From NCBI GenBank assembly GCA_900552145.1, contig URYW01000063.1, forward strand, positions 1 through 9,904: a stretch of 9,904 nt of DNA. Direction: 5' to 3'. The notes under the pieces were generated by a model. That model saw only the letters and a program-made list of their open reading frames with translations, searched no databases and had not been told where the DNA came from. Source of the DNA: an uncultured Collinsella sp. (GTDB lineage Bacteria > Actinomycetota > Coriobacteriia > Coriobacteriales > Coriobacteriaceae). A program made the position numbers and the translations under genes. Of the stretch, positions 1-6,239 are shown in pieces. Each line of letters opens with the position of its first letter. The first letter of the stretch is position 1.

Positions 1-1
1 G

Positions 2-673
2 GTCAAGGAAGACAACCCCTTCATGGGCTTCCGCGCCGTGCGTTACTGCTTGGCCAATCCCGACCAGTACAAGGTCCAGCTCCGCGCTCTGCTGCGCGCT
101 AGCGCCTTCGGTGACGTCAAGATCATGATCCCGCTCGTCACCTGCGTCGAGGAGGTCTTGGCTGTCAAGGAGCTCGTCGAGCAGTGCAAGGCCGAGCTGA
201 CCGAAGAGGGGCGCAAGTTCAACGAGAACATCGGGGTCGGCATCATGGTCGAGACGCCTGCCGCTTCGCTGCTCGCAGACCGTCTTGCCGAGGTCGCCGA
301 CTTCTTCTCCATCGGCACCAACGACCTGATCGGCTACACCATGTGCGCCGACCGTGGCAACGACACCATCTCCAACCTGTACCAGGTTTACTATCCCGCC
401 GTGCTCCGCTCGCTCAAGAACATCATCGAGAGCGGCGTGAAGGCCGGCATCATGGTCGGTATGTGCGGCGAGGCCGCTGCCGATCCGCTGCTCGAGCCGC
501 TGTTGATCAGCTGGGGCCTGGAGGAGTTCTCGATGAGTGCTCCGTCGATCCTGCGCGCCCGTAAGACCATCAGCCAGTGGACCAAGGCCGAGTGCGACGA
601 GCTCGCCGAGAAGGCGCTCGCCTGCAACACCGCCGCCGAGGTCAAGGCACTGCTCGAGTCCGCAGCTCGCTAA
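2..673 (+). CDS. ptsI: PTS enzyme I (phosphoenolpyruvate-protein phosphotransferase), C-terminal part
   Basis: Only the last 223 residues are in the window; the gene begins upstream and the frame is open from base 2. Enzyme I is the cytoplasmic first step of the PTS: it takes phosphate from PEP onto a histidine and hands it to HPr. That histidine lies in the missing N-terminal part. What is visible is the PEP-binding TIM-barrel domain. It has NPFMGFRAVR near the left edge, the metal-ligand segment GIMVETPAA, the family signature DFFSIGTNDL followed by DRGND, and the active-site cysteine in VGMCGE (codon 464-466). SMSAPSILRAR closes the domain. Pyruvate phosphate dikinase shares this fold, but the order and wording of the motifs fit enzyme I. 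One small deviation is LIGYT after GTND, where LTQYT is usual. The gene is followed after 74 bases by a fructokinase-like gene, and no terminator lies between them, so cotranscription is likely. Confidence 0.95.
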   Translation, partial: VKEDNPFMGFRAVRYCLANPDQYKVQLRALLRASAFGDVKIMIPLVTCVEEVLAVKELVEQCKAELTEEGRKFNENIGVGIMVETPAASLLADRLAEVADFFSIGTNDLIGYTMCADRGNDTISNLYQVYYPAVLRSLKNIIESGVKAGIMVGMCGEAAADPLLEPLLISWGLEEFSMSAPSILRARKTISQWTKAECDELAEKALACNTAAEVKALLESAAR

Positions 674-690
674 TTTGGTATCAGAGGTAA

Positions 691-720
691 CCGCGTGGTT
701 GGAATGGGCCGGCCACGCGG
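691..720 (+). other. Intergenic hairpin between ptsI and the first kinase gene
   Basis: A perfect 8-bp stem, CCGCGTGG (691-698) with CCACGCGG (713-720), encloses a 14-base loop. No T-run follows, so it is not a standard intrinsic terminator. Its place between two genes on the same strand suggests an RNA processing or stability element, or partial attenuation. This role is inference. Confidence 0.5.
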
Positions 721-747
721 CCCTCACATATACAGGGGGTACTGTAA

Positions 748-1680
748 ATGTTCTACACGCTAACCGCTAACCCGGCTGTCGACATGACGGTTTCGAGCTC
801 TCCGCTCGAGCCCGACGAGAACGTCCGCACCGGTTCGGCCAGCTACACGGCTAACGGCAAGGGCCTCGACGTGTCCTTCGCCTTTAAGAAGATGGGCGTC
901 GACACCGTCGCGCTCGGCTTCTTCGCTGGCTTCACGGGCAAGTTCATCGTCGAGGAGGTCATGAACCTGGGTTGCCTCTGCCGCCCGGTCTGGACCGACG
1001 GTATCACGCGCATTAACACCTACGTCAACGATGGCCAGCACGAGTACGGCATCCTGAACCCCGGCGCCCCGATCACGCCGCAGCACCAGGAGGAGCTCTA
1101 CAACATCCTGGACACCGCGGGCGATCTCGAGTGCCTGATCGTCTCCGGCTCCGTGCCTCCCAAAGCTACGCCCGACTTCCTGGCTCAGGTCATGGAGCAC
1201 GCTCAGGCTCGTGGCGCTGACGTCGTCCTGGACCTGTCCTCCGACAAGCTCAAGGAGCTCGCTCACAAGAAGCCGCTGCTCATCAAGCCGAACCATCACG
1301 AGATGAAGGCCATCTTCGGCGTGCCGGTCGACACCGACGACGAGGTTCGTGTCGCCATGAAGATGGCTCACGACGCTGGCGTTCAGAACGTGCTGCTCAC
1401 CCGTGGTAGCCGCGGCGACGCTTACTTCTCCAACGGCGAGGACATCTGGTACGCCAAGCGTGAGTTCAACATCAAGCTGGTCTCTTCCGTCTGCGCCGGC
1501 GACTGCACCCTCGCTGCGTTCCTGCACAAGTGGTACAGGGATCGCGACAACGTCGAGGAGGCCATGAAGCTCGCTATGGCCACCGGCGCCAACGTTGCCG
1601 AGTCCGTCGGCATTGGTGACTTCGGTCACGTCGACGAGTACAGCAAGCGCGTTGCTGTCCGCAAGCTCGATCGTCAGTAA
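748..1680 (+). CDS. fruK: 1-phosphofructokinase family kinase (PfkB/FruK type), copy 1
   Basis: A PfkB-family sugar-phosphate kinase of 310 aa, the normal length for FruK/LacC enzymes. FruK uses ATP to convert fructose-1-phosphate to fructose-1,6-bisphosphate in the cytoplasm. Visible motifs are the N-terminal YTLTANPAVD (Asp12), the NGKGLDVS loop at 36-43, VSGSVPP, and LIKPNHHE in the middle. The nucleotide/anion-hole motif reads CAGDC at 249-253, with Asp252 as the catalytic base. Two positions are unusual. Asp41 stands where PfkB sugar kinases carry Asn (Asn43 of E. coli Pfk-2), and Cys249 replaces the first Gly of GAGD. The ATG follows AGGGGG at 734-739 with 8-base spacing. That site sits in the loop of a small TACAG/CTGTA hairpin (731-746). 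Location next to ptsI fits PTS-coupled sugar use. Tagatose-6-phosphate kinase is an alternative specificity that sequence alone cannot exclude. Confidence 0.88.
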   Translation: MFYTLTANPAVDMTVSSSPLEPDENVRTGSASYTANGKGLDVSFAFKKMGVDTVALGFFAGFTGKFIVEEVMNLGCLCRPVWTDGITRINTYVNDGQHEYGILNPGAPITPQHQEELYNILDTAGDLECLIVSGSVPPKATPDFLAQVMEHAQARGADVVLDLSSDKLKELAHKKPLLIKPNHHEMKAIFGVPVDTDDEVRVAMKMAHDAGVQNVLLTRGSRGDAYFSNGEDIWYAKREFNIKLVSSVCAGDCTLAAFLHKWYRDRDNVEEAMKLAMATGANVAESVGIGDFGHVDEYSKRVAVRKLDRQ

Positions 1681-1708
1681 TCGAAACGCGACATATTCGT
1701 GCGCATGC

Positions 1709-1743
1709 GGCGCCCCGGTTTCGGCCGGGGCGCCTTTTTTGTT
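1709..1743 (+). terminator. Rho-independent terminator after kinase copy 1
   Basis: A perfect 10-bp GC-rich stem, GGCGCCCCGG (1709-1718) with CCGGGGCGCC (1725-1734), has the loop TTTCGG and is followed at once by six T. It begins 28 bases after the stop codon and ends the ptsI-kinase transcription unit. Confidence 0.95.
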
Positions 1744-1829
1744 CCGCCATGGGGGAGAGGTGTCCTGCCGTACTTCATCGCTTCCACACCGTTCACCGAG
1801 TTGTCCTAGCCTTTTACCGATGCGTGGAA

Positions 1830-1835
1830 TATACT
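1830..1835 (+). promoter_or_regulatory. Possible -10 element for kinase copy 2
   Basis: TATACT matches the sigma-70 -10 consensus at five of six positions and lies 34 bases before the ATG of the second kinase, just after a strong terminator that makes a new promoter necessary. I see no convincing -35 box at 16-18 bases upstream, so the call is weak. Confidence 0.35.
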
Positions 1836-1869
1836 TTCATTAACACGTTGCTTCGTGAAAGGAACATTC

Positions 1870-2802
1870 ATGATTTACACGCTCACTGCTAATCCCGCCA
1901 TTGATTACAACATCGCCTGCGACGGCCTTACTGCCAATACCGTCACGCGTACCCGCAATGCCGTCTACACGCCCAACGGCAAAGGCCTCAACGTCTCGTT
2001 TACGCTTGACCACTATGGTGTCGACACCACGATCCTGGGTTTCTTCGCCGGCTTCTCGGGTGAGTTTATCGTTAAGGGCGCCGAGGCCCTGGGCGTGCCC
2101 GTCAAGCCCGTGTGGACCGACGGTATTACGCGCGTCAATGTGTTCCTCAACGCCGGTCCCGACACCGAGTACAACATGGTCAATGCCGGTGCCGCCATCA
2201 ATGAGGCCAACGAGCAGGAGATGTTTGAACTTATCGATTCGCTCGATGACATGACCTGCCTGGTCATCAGCGGCTCGCTGCCTCCCAACACTTCCGAGGG
2301 CTTCTTGGCCGAGGTCCTGCGCCGTGTCAAGGCCAAGGGGGCCGAGTTCGTCCTCGACATCTCGAGCCATCAGCTGGCAGACCTCATTGCTCTGGAGCCA
2401 CTGCTGATCAAGCCCAATGACGACGAGCTGCTTGACATCTTTGGCATCAAGGTGAGCGGTGGCGACGACGAGTCCGTCAAGGGCGCTATGGCCGAGCTGC
2501 ACGCCAAGGGCGCCAAGAACGTGCTGCTGACCCTTGGTGGCGCCGGTGCGTACTTCTCCAACGGCGAGCATATCTGGTTTGCCAACCGCACCTTCGACGT
2601 CAAGCTGCTGTCGACGGTGTGCGCCGGCGATTCCTCGCTCGCTGCCTTCCTGTCCGTGTGGCACGACGCCCCCGAGCGCGTCGAGGACGCCCTGCGCCTT
2701 TCGATGGCCACTGGCGCCAACGTGGTCGAGTGCCCCGGTCTGGGTGATTTTGCCAAGGTGGACGAATATAAGAAGCACATCGAGGTTCGCCAGGTCTGCT
2801 AG
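1870..2802 (+). CDS. fruK: 1-phosphofructokinase family kinase (PfkB/FruK type), copy 2
   Basis: A second PfkB-family kinase. By eye it is identical to copy 1 at roughly half of all positions and has exactly the same length (310 aa). It keeps YTLTANPAID (Asp12), NGKGLNVS at 36-43 with the usual Asn41, ISGSLPP, LIKPNDDE, and CAGDS at 251-255 with catalytic Asp254. As in copy 1, Cys replaces the first Gly of GAGD. An in-frame GTG at 1855 exists. The ATG at 1870 is preferred because GAAAGGA (1857-1863) sits 6 bases before it and because it makes the two paralogues start alike. The expected reaction is ATP-dependent phosphorylation of fructose-1-phosphate or a related ketohexose phosphate. The gene has terminators before and after, so it is a single-gene unit that could be regulated apart from ptsI. 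This copy looks more canonical than copy 1. Confidence 0.9.
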   Translation: MIYTLTANPAIDYNIACDGLTANTVTRTRNAVYTPNGKGLNVSFTLDHYGVDTTILGFFAGFSGEFIVKGAEALGVPVKPVWTDGITRVNVFLNAGPDTEYNMVNAGAAINEANEQEMFELIDSLDDMTCLVISGSLPPNTSEGFLAEVLRRVKAKGAEFVLDISSHQLADLIALEPLLIKPNDDELLDIFGIKVSGGDDESVKGAMAELHAKGAKNVLLTLGGAGAYFSNGEHIWFANRTFDVKLLSTVCAGDSSLAAFLSVWHDAPERVEDALRLSMATGANVVECPGLGDFAKVDEYKKHIEVRQVC

Positions 2803-2835
2803 TTCCGGCACCTTGTCTGAATAGTTTGATTATTT

Positions 2836-2873
2836 CGCATCCGTCTTAGACTAGGACGGATGCGTTTTTGTTT
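2836..2873 (+). terminator. Rho-independent terminator after kinase copy 2
   Basis: CGCATCCGTC (2836-2845) pairs perfectly with GACGGATGCG (2855-2864). The stem can extend inward by three more pairs, one of them a G-T wobble, to a GAC loop. Five T, then GTTT, follow. It lies 33 bases after the stop codon. Confidence 0.93.
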
Positions 2874-2966
2874 ATCGGACTTGCGTGTGCAGTGGAGGCT
2901 GTTTCTTGCTAGACTTCTTGCAGACGCAATCGATAGCCAATTTGATAGTCGCAGGAGGCCATAGGC

Positions 2967-4361
2967 ATGTGCAATGTTTCGCTCAACGGTACTCAACCGT
3001 CCGATGCGTCCCTGCGCGTCCTGCGCGCGCTTGAGGCGGCTGGTCTTGAGGCTTGGTACGTGGGCGGTTGGGTGCGCGACGCCCTGATGGGGTATCCCAG
3101 CCACGATGTTGATATGTGCTGTAGCGGCCTGTGGCAGGAGTCCAAAGCGGCGCTCGAGGCCGCCGGCATCGCGGTTGTGGAGTCGGGCATTAAATTTGGC
3201 GGAATCACGGCTATTTCCGATGGCGAGCGTATCGAGGTCACCACGTACCGTCTGGATGGCTTTTACACCGATGGTCGCCATCCCCAGAGTGTGGAGCGTG
3301 CCGCCTCGCTCGAGGACGATCTGGCGCGCCGCGACTTTACCGTCAATGCCATGGCCTGGCATCCCGAGCGCGGGCTTGTCGACCGCTACGACGGCCAGGG
3401 TGACTTGGAGCGCAAGCTGATTCGCGCTGTCGGCGATCCCAAGCGTCGCTTTAACGAGGACGCCCTGCGCATGCTGCGTGCGGTGCGCTTTGCCTGCCGT
3501 CTGGACTTTATGATTGAGCCCGAGACCAAGCGTGCGCTTGCCGAGTGCGCGCCGCTGCTCGAAGCCGTGGCGCGTGAGCGTGTGGGTATTGAGCTCGAGG
3601 GCATTCTTTCGACCGGTCATGGGGGAGACGCGATGCTCCGCTATCCCGAGCTCATCTGCGCCGCCGTGCCCGAGTTGGCAGCGGGTCGCGGGTTTGATCA
3701 GCGCAGTGTCTATCATGCGTTTAACGTCTACGTGCATATCGCCCGTGTGCTGACGGTGGCGGGGGAGCTCGCGCTGTGTGACGGCGTCGCGCCCTCGTCG
3801 AGCCTTATGTGGGCGGCGTTTTTGCACGATGTGTCCAAGCCCGAGTGCTTCACGGTCGATCACGCCGGCAGCGGACACTTCTACGGTCATCCCGAGCTCG
3901 GCGCCAAGAAGGCGCGCGTCATTATGGATCGCCTGGCCCTCTCGCACGACTTGGTGCGCGACGTGTGCCTGCTCATCAAATACCATGACAAGCCGCTGCG
4001 CCCCGAGCGCTCCTGCCTGCTCAATATGATGCGCGCGCTTTCGGGTGAGGGCGTCGACACGGTCCGCCTGATTGACGAGCTCATGGACCTTAAGCGTGCT
4101 GACACGCTCGGCAAGGCCCCGTCGTGCTTCTATTACGTTGAGACGATTGAAGAGATGCGCGCGATGGCGCACGAGCTGCTGAAGGCAGGGGAGCCCTATA
4201 TGCTCAAGATGCTCGCCATCAACGGCGGCGACCTGATCCGTGCCGGAGTCAAGCCCGGGCCGGAACTGGGGCAGCTTCTCAACTCCGCCCTCGACGCCGT
4301 GATCGAAGACAACATTCACAACGAGCGCGAAGCTCTCCTGGCTCACTTGCACCTGGGGTAG
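2967..4361 (+). CDS. cca: CCA tRNA nucleotidyltransferase with HD domain
   Basis: Predicted cytoplasmic enzyme that builds or repairs the 3' CCA end of tRNA from CTP and ATP without a template; 464 aa, in the usual range for bacterial enzymes that carry an HD domain. The head domain has YVGGWVRDALMG at 31-42 and the metal-binding pair Asp47/Asp49 in HDVDM. RRDFTVNAMA follows at 121-130. The nucleotide-selecting motif EDALR is at 164-168, followed by RAVRFA. The C-terminal half contains an HD phosphohydrolase-type domain with FLHD at 285-288, HPE at 308-310 and YHD at 339-341. The start is supported by a perfect AGGAGG at 2953-2958, 8 bases before the ATG. The stop TAG lies inside the left arm of a long inverted repeat. 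Poly(A) polymerases share the head domain; the EDxxR motif with an HD domain favours CCA addition. The next gene is a tRNA that already encodes CCA, so for that tRNA the role would be repair. Confidence 0.93.
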   Translation: MCNVSLNGTQPSDASLRVLRALEAAGLEAWYVGGWVRDALMGYPSHDVDMCCSGLWQESKAALEAAGIAVVESGIKFGGITAISDGERIEVTTYRLDGFYTDGRHPQSVERAASLEDDLARRDFTVNAMAWHPERGLVDRYDGQGDLERKLIRAVGDPKRRFNEDALRMLRAVRFACRLDFMIEPETKRALAECAPLLEAVARERVGIELEGILSTGHGGDAMLRYPELICAAVPELAAGRGFDQRSVYHAFNVYVHIARVLTVAGELALCDGVAPSSSLMWAAFLHDVSKPECFTVDHAGSGHFYGHPELGAKKARVIMDRLALSHDLVRDVCLLIKYHDKPLRPERSCLLNMMRALSGEGVDTVRLIDELMDLKRADTLGKAPSCFYYVETIEEMRAMAHELLKAGEPYMLKMLAINGGDLIRAGVKPGPELGQLLNSALDAVIEDNIHNEREALLAHLHLG

Positions 4362-4467
4362 CTAATTTGGGACGGGGCCTTTTTAGCTACACCTGCTGTC
4401 AATCGGATGAACCGATACTGATTCTGGCAGGGGTAGCTAAAAAAGCCCCGTCCCAAATTAGCTACCC
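4356..4467. repeat. 112-bp nested inverted repeat after cca (candidate miniature element or large hairpin)
   Basis: Two 35-base arms (4356-4390 and 4433-4467) are inverted copies matching at 34 of 35 positions; the only mismatch is C4379 against A4444. Each arm is itself bounded by the 8-mer GTAGCTAA and its complement TTAGCTAC, 17 bases apart. The 8-mer therefore appears four times, at 4358, 4383, 4433 and 4458, in perfect symmetry. The 42-base centre folds too: CCTGC/GCAGG at its ends, and ATCGG/CCGAT around the loop ATGAA. The left arm contains the cca stop codon. No T-run follows the outer stem, so it is not a classical terminator. A non-autonomous miniature inverted-repeat element, a REP-like dispersed repeat, or a structured RNA 3' end are all possible. 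I see no convincing target-site duplication. Confidence 0.85.
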
Positions 4468-4525
4468 AGTTTACCTGCGTGTTCCATAACCTGCCGACAA
4501 TTTTTCGGCAATTTGGAATTTCTTC

Positions 4526-4557
4526 TTGCGCTGACGTTTTTTGTCCCGTAATATATT
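4526..4557 (+). promoter_or_regulatory. Probable promoter of the tRNA-Glu gene
   Basis: TTGCGC at 4526-4531 is followed after 17 bases by TAATAT at 4549-4554. An overlapping TATATT (4552-4557) with CTGACG (4531-4536) is a second reading with 15-base spacing. The AT-rich run stands out in a GC-rich window and would place the transcript start about 25-30 bases before the tRNA. Confidence 0.5.
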
Positions 4558-4588
4558 TCCTCGCAGCACGGCAGTGCAGATGTCATGT

Positions 4589-4665
4589 GGCCCGTTCGTC
4601 TAGCGGTTTAGGACGCCGCCCTCTCAAGGCGGAGATCACCAGTTCGAATCTGGTACGGGCTACCA
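4589..4665 (+). tRNA. tRNA-Glu (anticodon CUC)
   Basis: A full cloverleaf can be drawn. The acceptor stem is GGCCCGT (4589-4595) with ACGGGCT (4655-4661), including one G-U pair at the end. The D stem is GTCT/GGAC. The anticodon stem is CCGCC (4616-4620) with GGCGG (4628-4632), around the loop CTCTCAA with anticodon CTC at 4623-4625. The T arm is ACCAG-TTCGAAT-CTGGT. The discriminator A4662 is followed by an encoded CCA at 4663-4665. The anticodon reads GAG codons. The gene stands alone, with its own promoter-like sequence and terminator. Confidence 0.96.
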
Positions 4666-4675
4666 CGCATCTGAT

Positions 4676-4713
4676 ACCCGGGCTTCCCATGGAAGACCGG
4701 GTTTTTTATTTTT
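4676..4713 (+). terminator. Rho-independent terminator of the tRNA-Glu gene
   Basis: ACCCGG (4676-4681) pairs with CCGGGT (4697-4702), and inside it CTTCC (4683-4687) pairs with GGAAG (4691-4695). One G-A mismatch separates the two stems. A T-rich run (TTTTTTATTTTT) follows. It lies 10 bases after the tRNA CCA end. Confidence 0.92.
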
Positions 4714-4776
4714 AAACAACCGTCTGCAATTCCCGTTTGAACCAGAGCTTTGCGTTCTGCATATGGCCCTTACGGG

Positions 4777-4782
4777 TACAAT
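4777..4782 (+). promoter_or_regulatory. Possible -10 element for the flippase-like gene
   Basis: TACAAT matches the -10 consensus at five of six positions and lies 33 bases before the ATG at 4816, downstream of the tRNA terminator. A -35 box is not clear (GTTCTG at 4754-4759 is poor), so confidence is low. Confidence 0.35.
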
Positions 4783-4815
4783 ATCGGAGAAATTTTGACT
4801 GTTAGAAGGAGTCTC

Positions 4816-6123
4816 ATGACGGAGTCCTCTCAGCATACGTCTAAGCCCCAGGTCGAGGTTGAGGCCTCGGGCGGAGATGACAATAAGAGCGCACGCCGCG
4901 GCGCCATCTTTATCGGCGTCGTGCTGGTGGGTTATATCGTCTATCTGGTGGTAACCGGGCAGATGGGGCAGTTCTGGGCCGCAATGTCGAGCGTCCAGGC
5001 GCCATGGCTCGTTGTCGCGTGTCTCTGCATGTTCATGTATCTGTTCTTTGGCATTGTGGCCTATGCGATCGCCGTCTGGCTCGACCCCAATTCACCCGTC
5101 GGCATTCGCGACCTCATTTCGGTCGAGGCGAGTGGCATCTTCTTTGGCAACCTGACGCCTATGATGATGGGATCGACTCCCGCCCAGATTTACCGCCTGA
5201 CCAAGGCAGGCCAAAATGTCGGCGAGGCCGGAGCCACGCAATTTACGCGCTTTATCGTGTATCAGTTTGGCCTCGTTGCCTGGGGCGCTATCCTACTGCT
5301 TGCTCGCATGCCGTTTTTTGCCGAGCGCTATGGCGACATGACGCTGCTGTGCGTCTTTAGCTTTGGTGGGCACTGCTGCATCTTGCTGGGCATCTTCGCC
5401 GTCGCGCTCATGCCTAAGACCGTCACGCGCGTCGCCCATTGCATCATCAATTGGCTGGAGCGCATAGGTGTCTCGGCCACTAAGATCGAGGGATGGCGCA
5501 CGTTTGTCGACGGCGAGATCTACTCCTTCTCCGAGAAGTTCAAGCTTTCGGCCGGACATTTTTCTTCCATGCTGCTCACCGTGTTTATCACCATGCTGCA
5601 GCTCGCGTTTTTCTATCTGGTTCCGTATTTCCTGATGCTTGCCTTTGGCCACCACGAGGTCGACTTTTTCTCGGTCATGGCCGCGAGCGCCTTTGTCCAG
5701 CTGCTGAGCTCTGCGGTTCCCTTGCCCGGCGGAACTGGTGGCGCTGAGGGCGGCTTTGCATTGTTCTTGGGTCATTTCTTTGGGTCGGCTTCGACCGCTG
5801 GCTATCTGCTGTGGCGCCTCATTACGTTTATTGCGCCGACCATTTTGGCTGCGCCCCTGCTGGGACTTAAGAGCGCCCACAACGAGAGCATCCATGCGCG
5901 TTGGGATCGTGTGATGCGCAAGCTCGGCCGCACGCCTCAGACGCCCTCTGCGCCCACTAAGCCGCACCCCACGAATGCTGTTACCGTTGATCCCAAGAAG
6001 CGCGCTCAGAAGGCTTCTGGGACCGCTAAGCCGGCTCATAAAGCCTATGTGCGCCAGACAGGCGATGGTATTCGCGTATCTCCGTCGGCACTCAATAAGA
6101 AGAAGCATCCCAAGTCGCAGTAG
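4816..6123 (+). CDS. Flippase-like integral membrane protein (YbhN / MprF N-terminal domain family)
   Basis: A 435-aa polytopic membrane protein of the family named for the transmembrane part of lysylphosphatidylglycerol synthase. Hydrophobic segments are seen at about 29-47, 64-88, 147-163, 176-198, 252-277, 286-300 and 328-350, with a re-entrant-looking stretch at 104-118. Family hallmarks are the TP-MMMGSTPAQIYRL-TKAG block at 114-132 and PLPGGTGGAEGGF at 302-314. The catalytic aminoacyl-transfer domain of MprF is absent, so lysyl-lipid synthesis by this protein alone is unlikely; a lipid or glycolipid flipping role is inferred from the family. The C-terminal tail (about 360-435) is Lys/Arg/Pro-rich, probably disordered, and by charge likely cytoplasmic. 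The ATG at 4816 is chosen for AAGGAG at 4806-4811; an upstream TTG at 4750 has no such support. The product and its substrate remain unassigned. Confidence 0.85.
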   Translation: MTESSQHTSKPQVEVEASGGDDNKSARRGAIFIGVVLVGYIVYLVVTGQMGQFWAAMSSVQAPWLVVACLCMFMYLFFGIVAYAIAVWLDPNSPVGIRDLISVEASGIFFGNLTPMMMGSTPAQIYRLTKAGQNVGEAGATQFTRFIVYQFGLVAWGAILLLARMPFFAERYGDMTLLCVFSFGGHCCILLGIFAVALMPKTVTRVAHCIINWLERIGVSATKIEGWRTFVDGEIYSFSEKFKLSAGHFSSMLLTVFITMLQLAFFYLVPYFLMLAFGHHEVDFFSVMAASAFVQLLSSAVPLPGGTGGAEGGFALFLGHFFGSASTAGYLLWRLITFIAPTILAAPLLGLKSAHNESIHARWDRVMRKLGRTPQTPSAPTKPHPTNAVTVDPKKRAQKASGTAKPAHKAYVRQTGDGIRVSPSALNKKKHPKSQ

Positions 6124-6172
6124 GGCAGTCGTGCGTTCTTCATGATGCGGGGCATATTTGTGCTGTATGGGG

Positions 6173-6196
6173 GATAATCCTCTTACGTAGATTATC
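6173..6196. promoter_or_regulatory. Inverted repeat upstream of tetR, candidate operator
   Basis: GATAATC (6173-6179) and its exact complement GATTATC (6190-6196) are separated by 10 bases, giving a 17-bp centre-to-centre distance typical for a dimeric repressor. It ends 43 bases before the tetR-family ATG, where autoregulation would act. The 7-bp half-sites are short, so chance cannot be excluded. Confidence 0.45.
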
Positions 6197-6239
6197 TCTC
6201 ATCTGTTGATGAATGCTCGCATATCGAAGGGACACGCCC

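Noticed and set aside
669..678. GCTAATTTGG at the ptsI stop, identical to ten bases of the long inverted repeat at 4361-4370
   Set aside because: The match ends on both sides after ten bases and lacks the rest of the repeat; chance is the simplest explanation.
1840..2811. A 323-codon minus-strand frame antisense to kinase copy 2, and a similar one at 760-1629 antisense to copy 1
   Set aside because: Both are shadows of the conserved PfkB genes. They resemble each other only because the sense genes are paralogues.
2910..2915. TAGACT as a -10 element for cca
   Set aside because: No -35 box at a usable distance; the nearest TTGCGT (2881) is 23 bases away.
2799..4352. A 517-codon open frame on the minus strand, antisense to cca
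   Set aside because: It mirrors a well-supported cca gene with all catalytic motifs, and GC-rich codons leave the opposite frame open by chance. No family motif or ribosome site supports it.
4492..4510. TGCCGA/TCGGCA 6-bp hairpin between the long repeat and the tRNA promoter
   Set aside because: The stem is short, a T-rich loop rather than a T-run follows the first arm, and no feature needs it.
4479..4715. A 78-codon plus-strand frame covering the tRNA-Glu gene
   Set aside because: It runs through the complete tRNA cloverleaf and its terminator, so it cannot be a protein gene.
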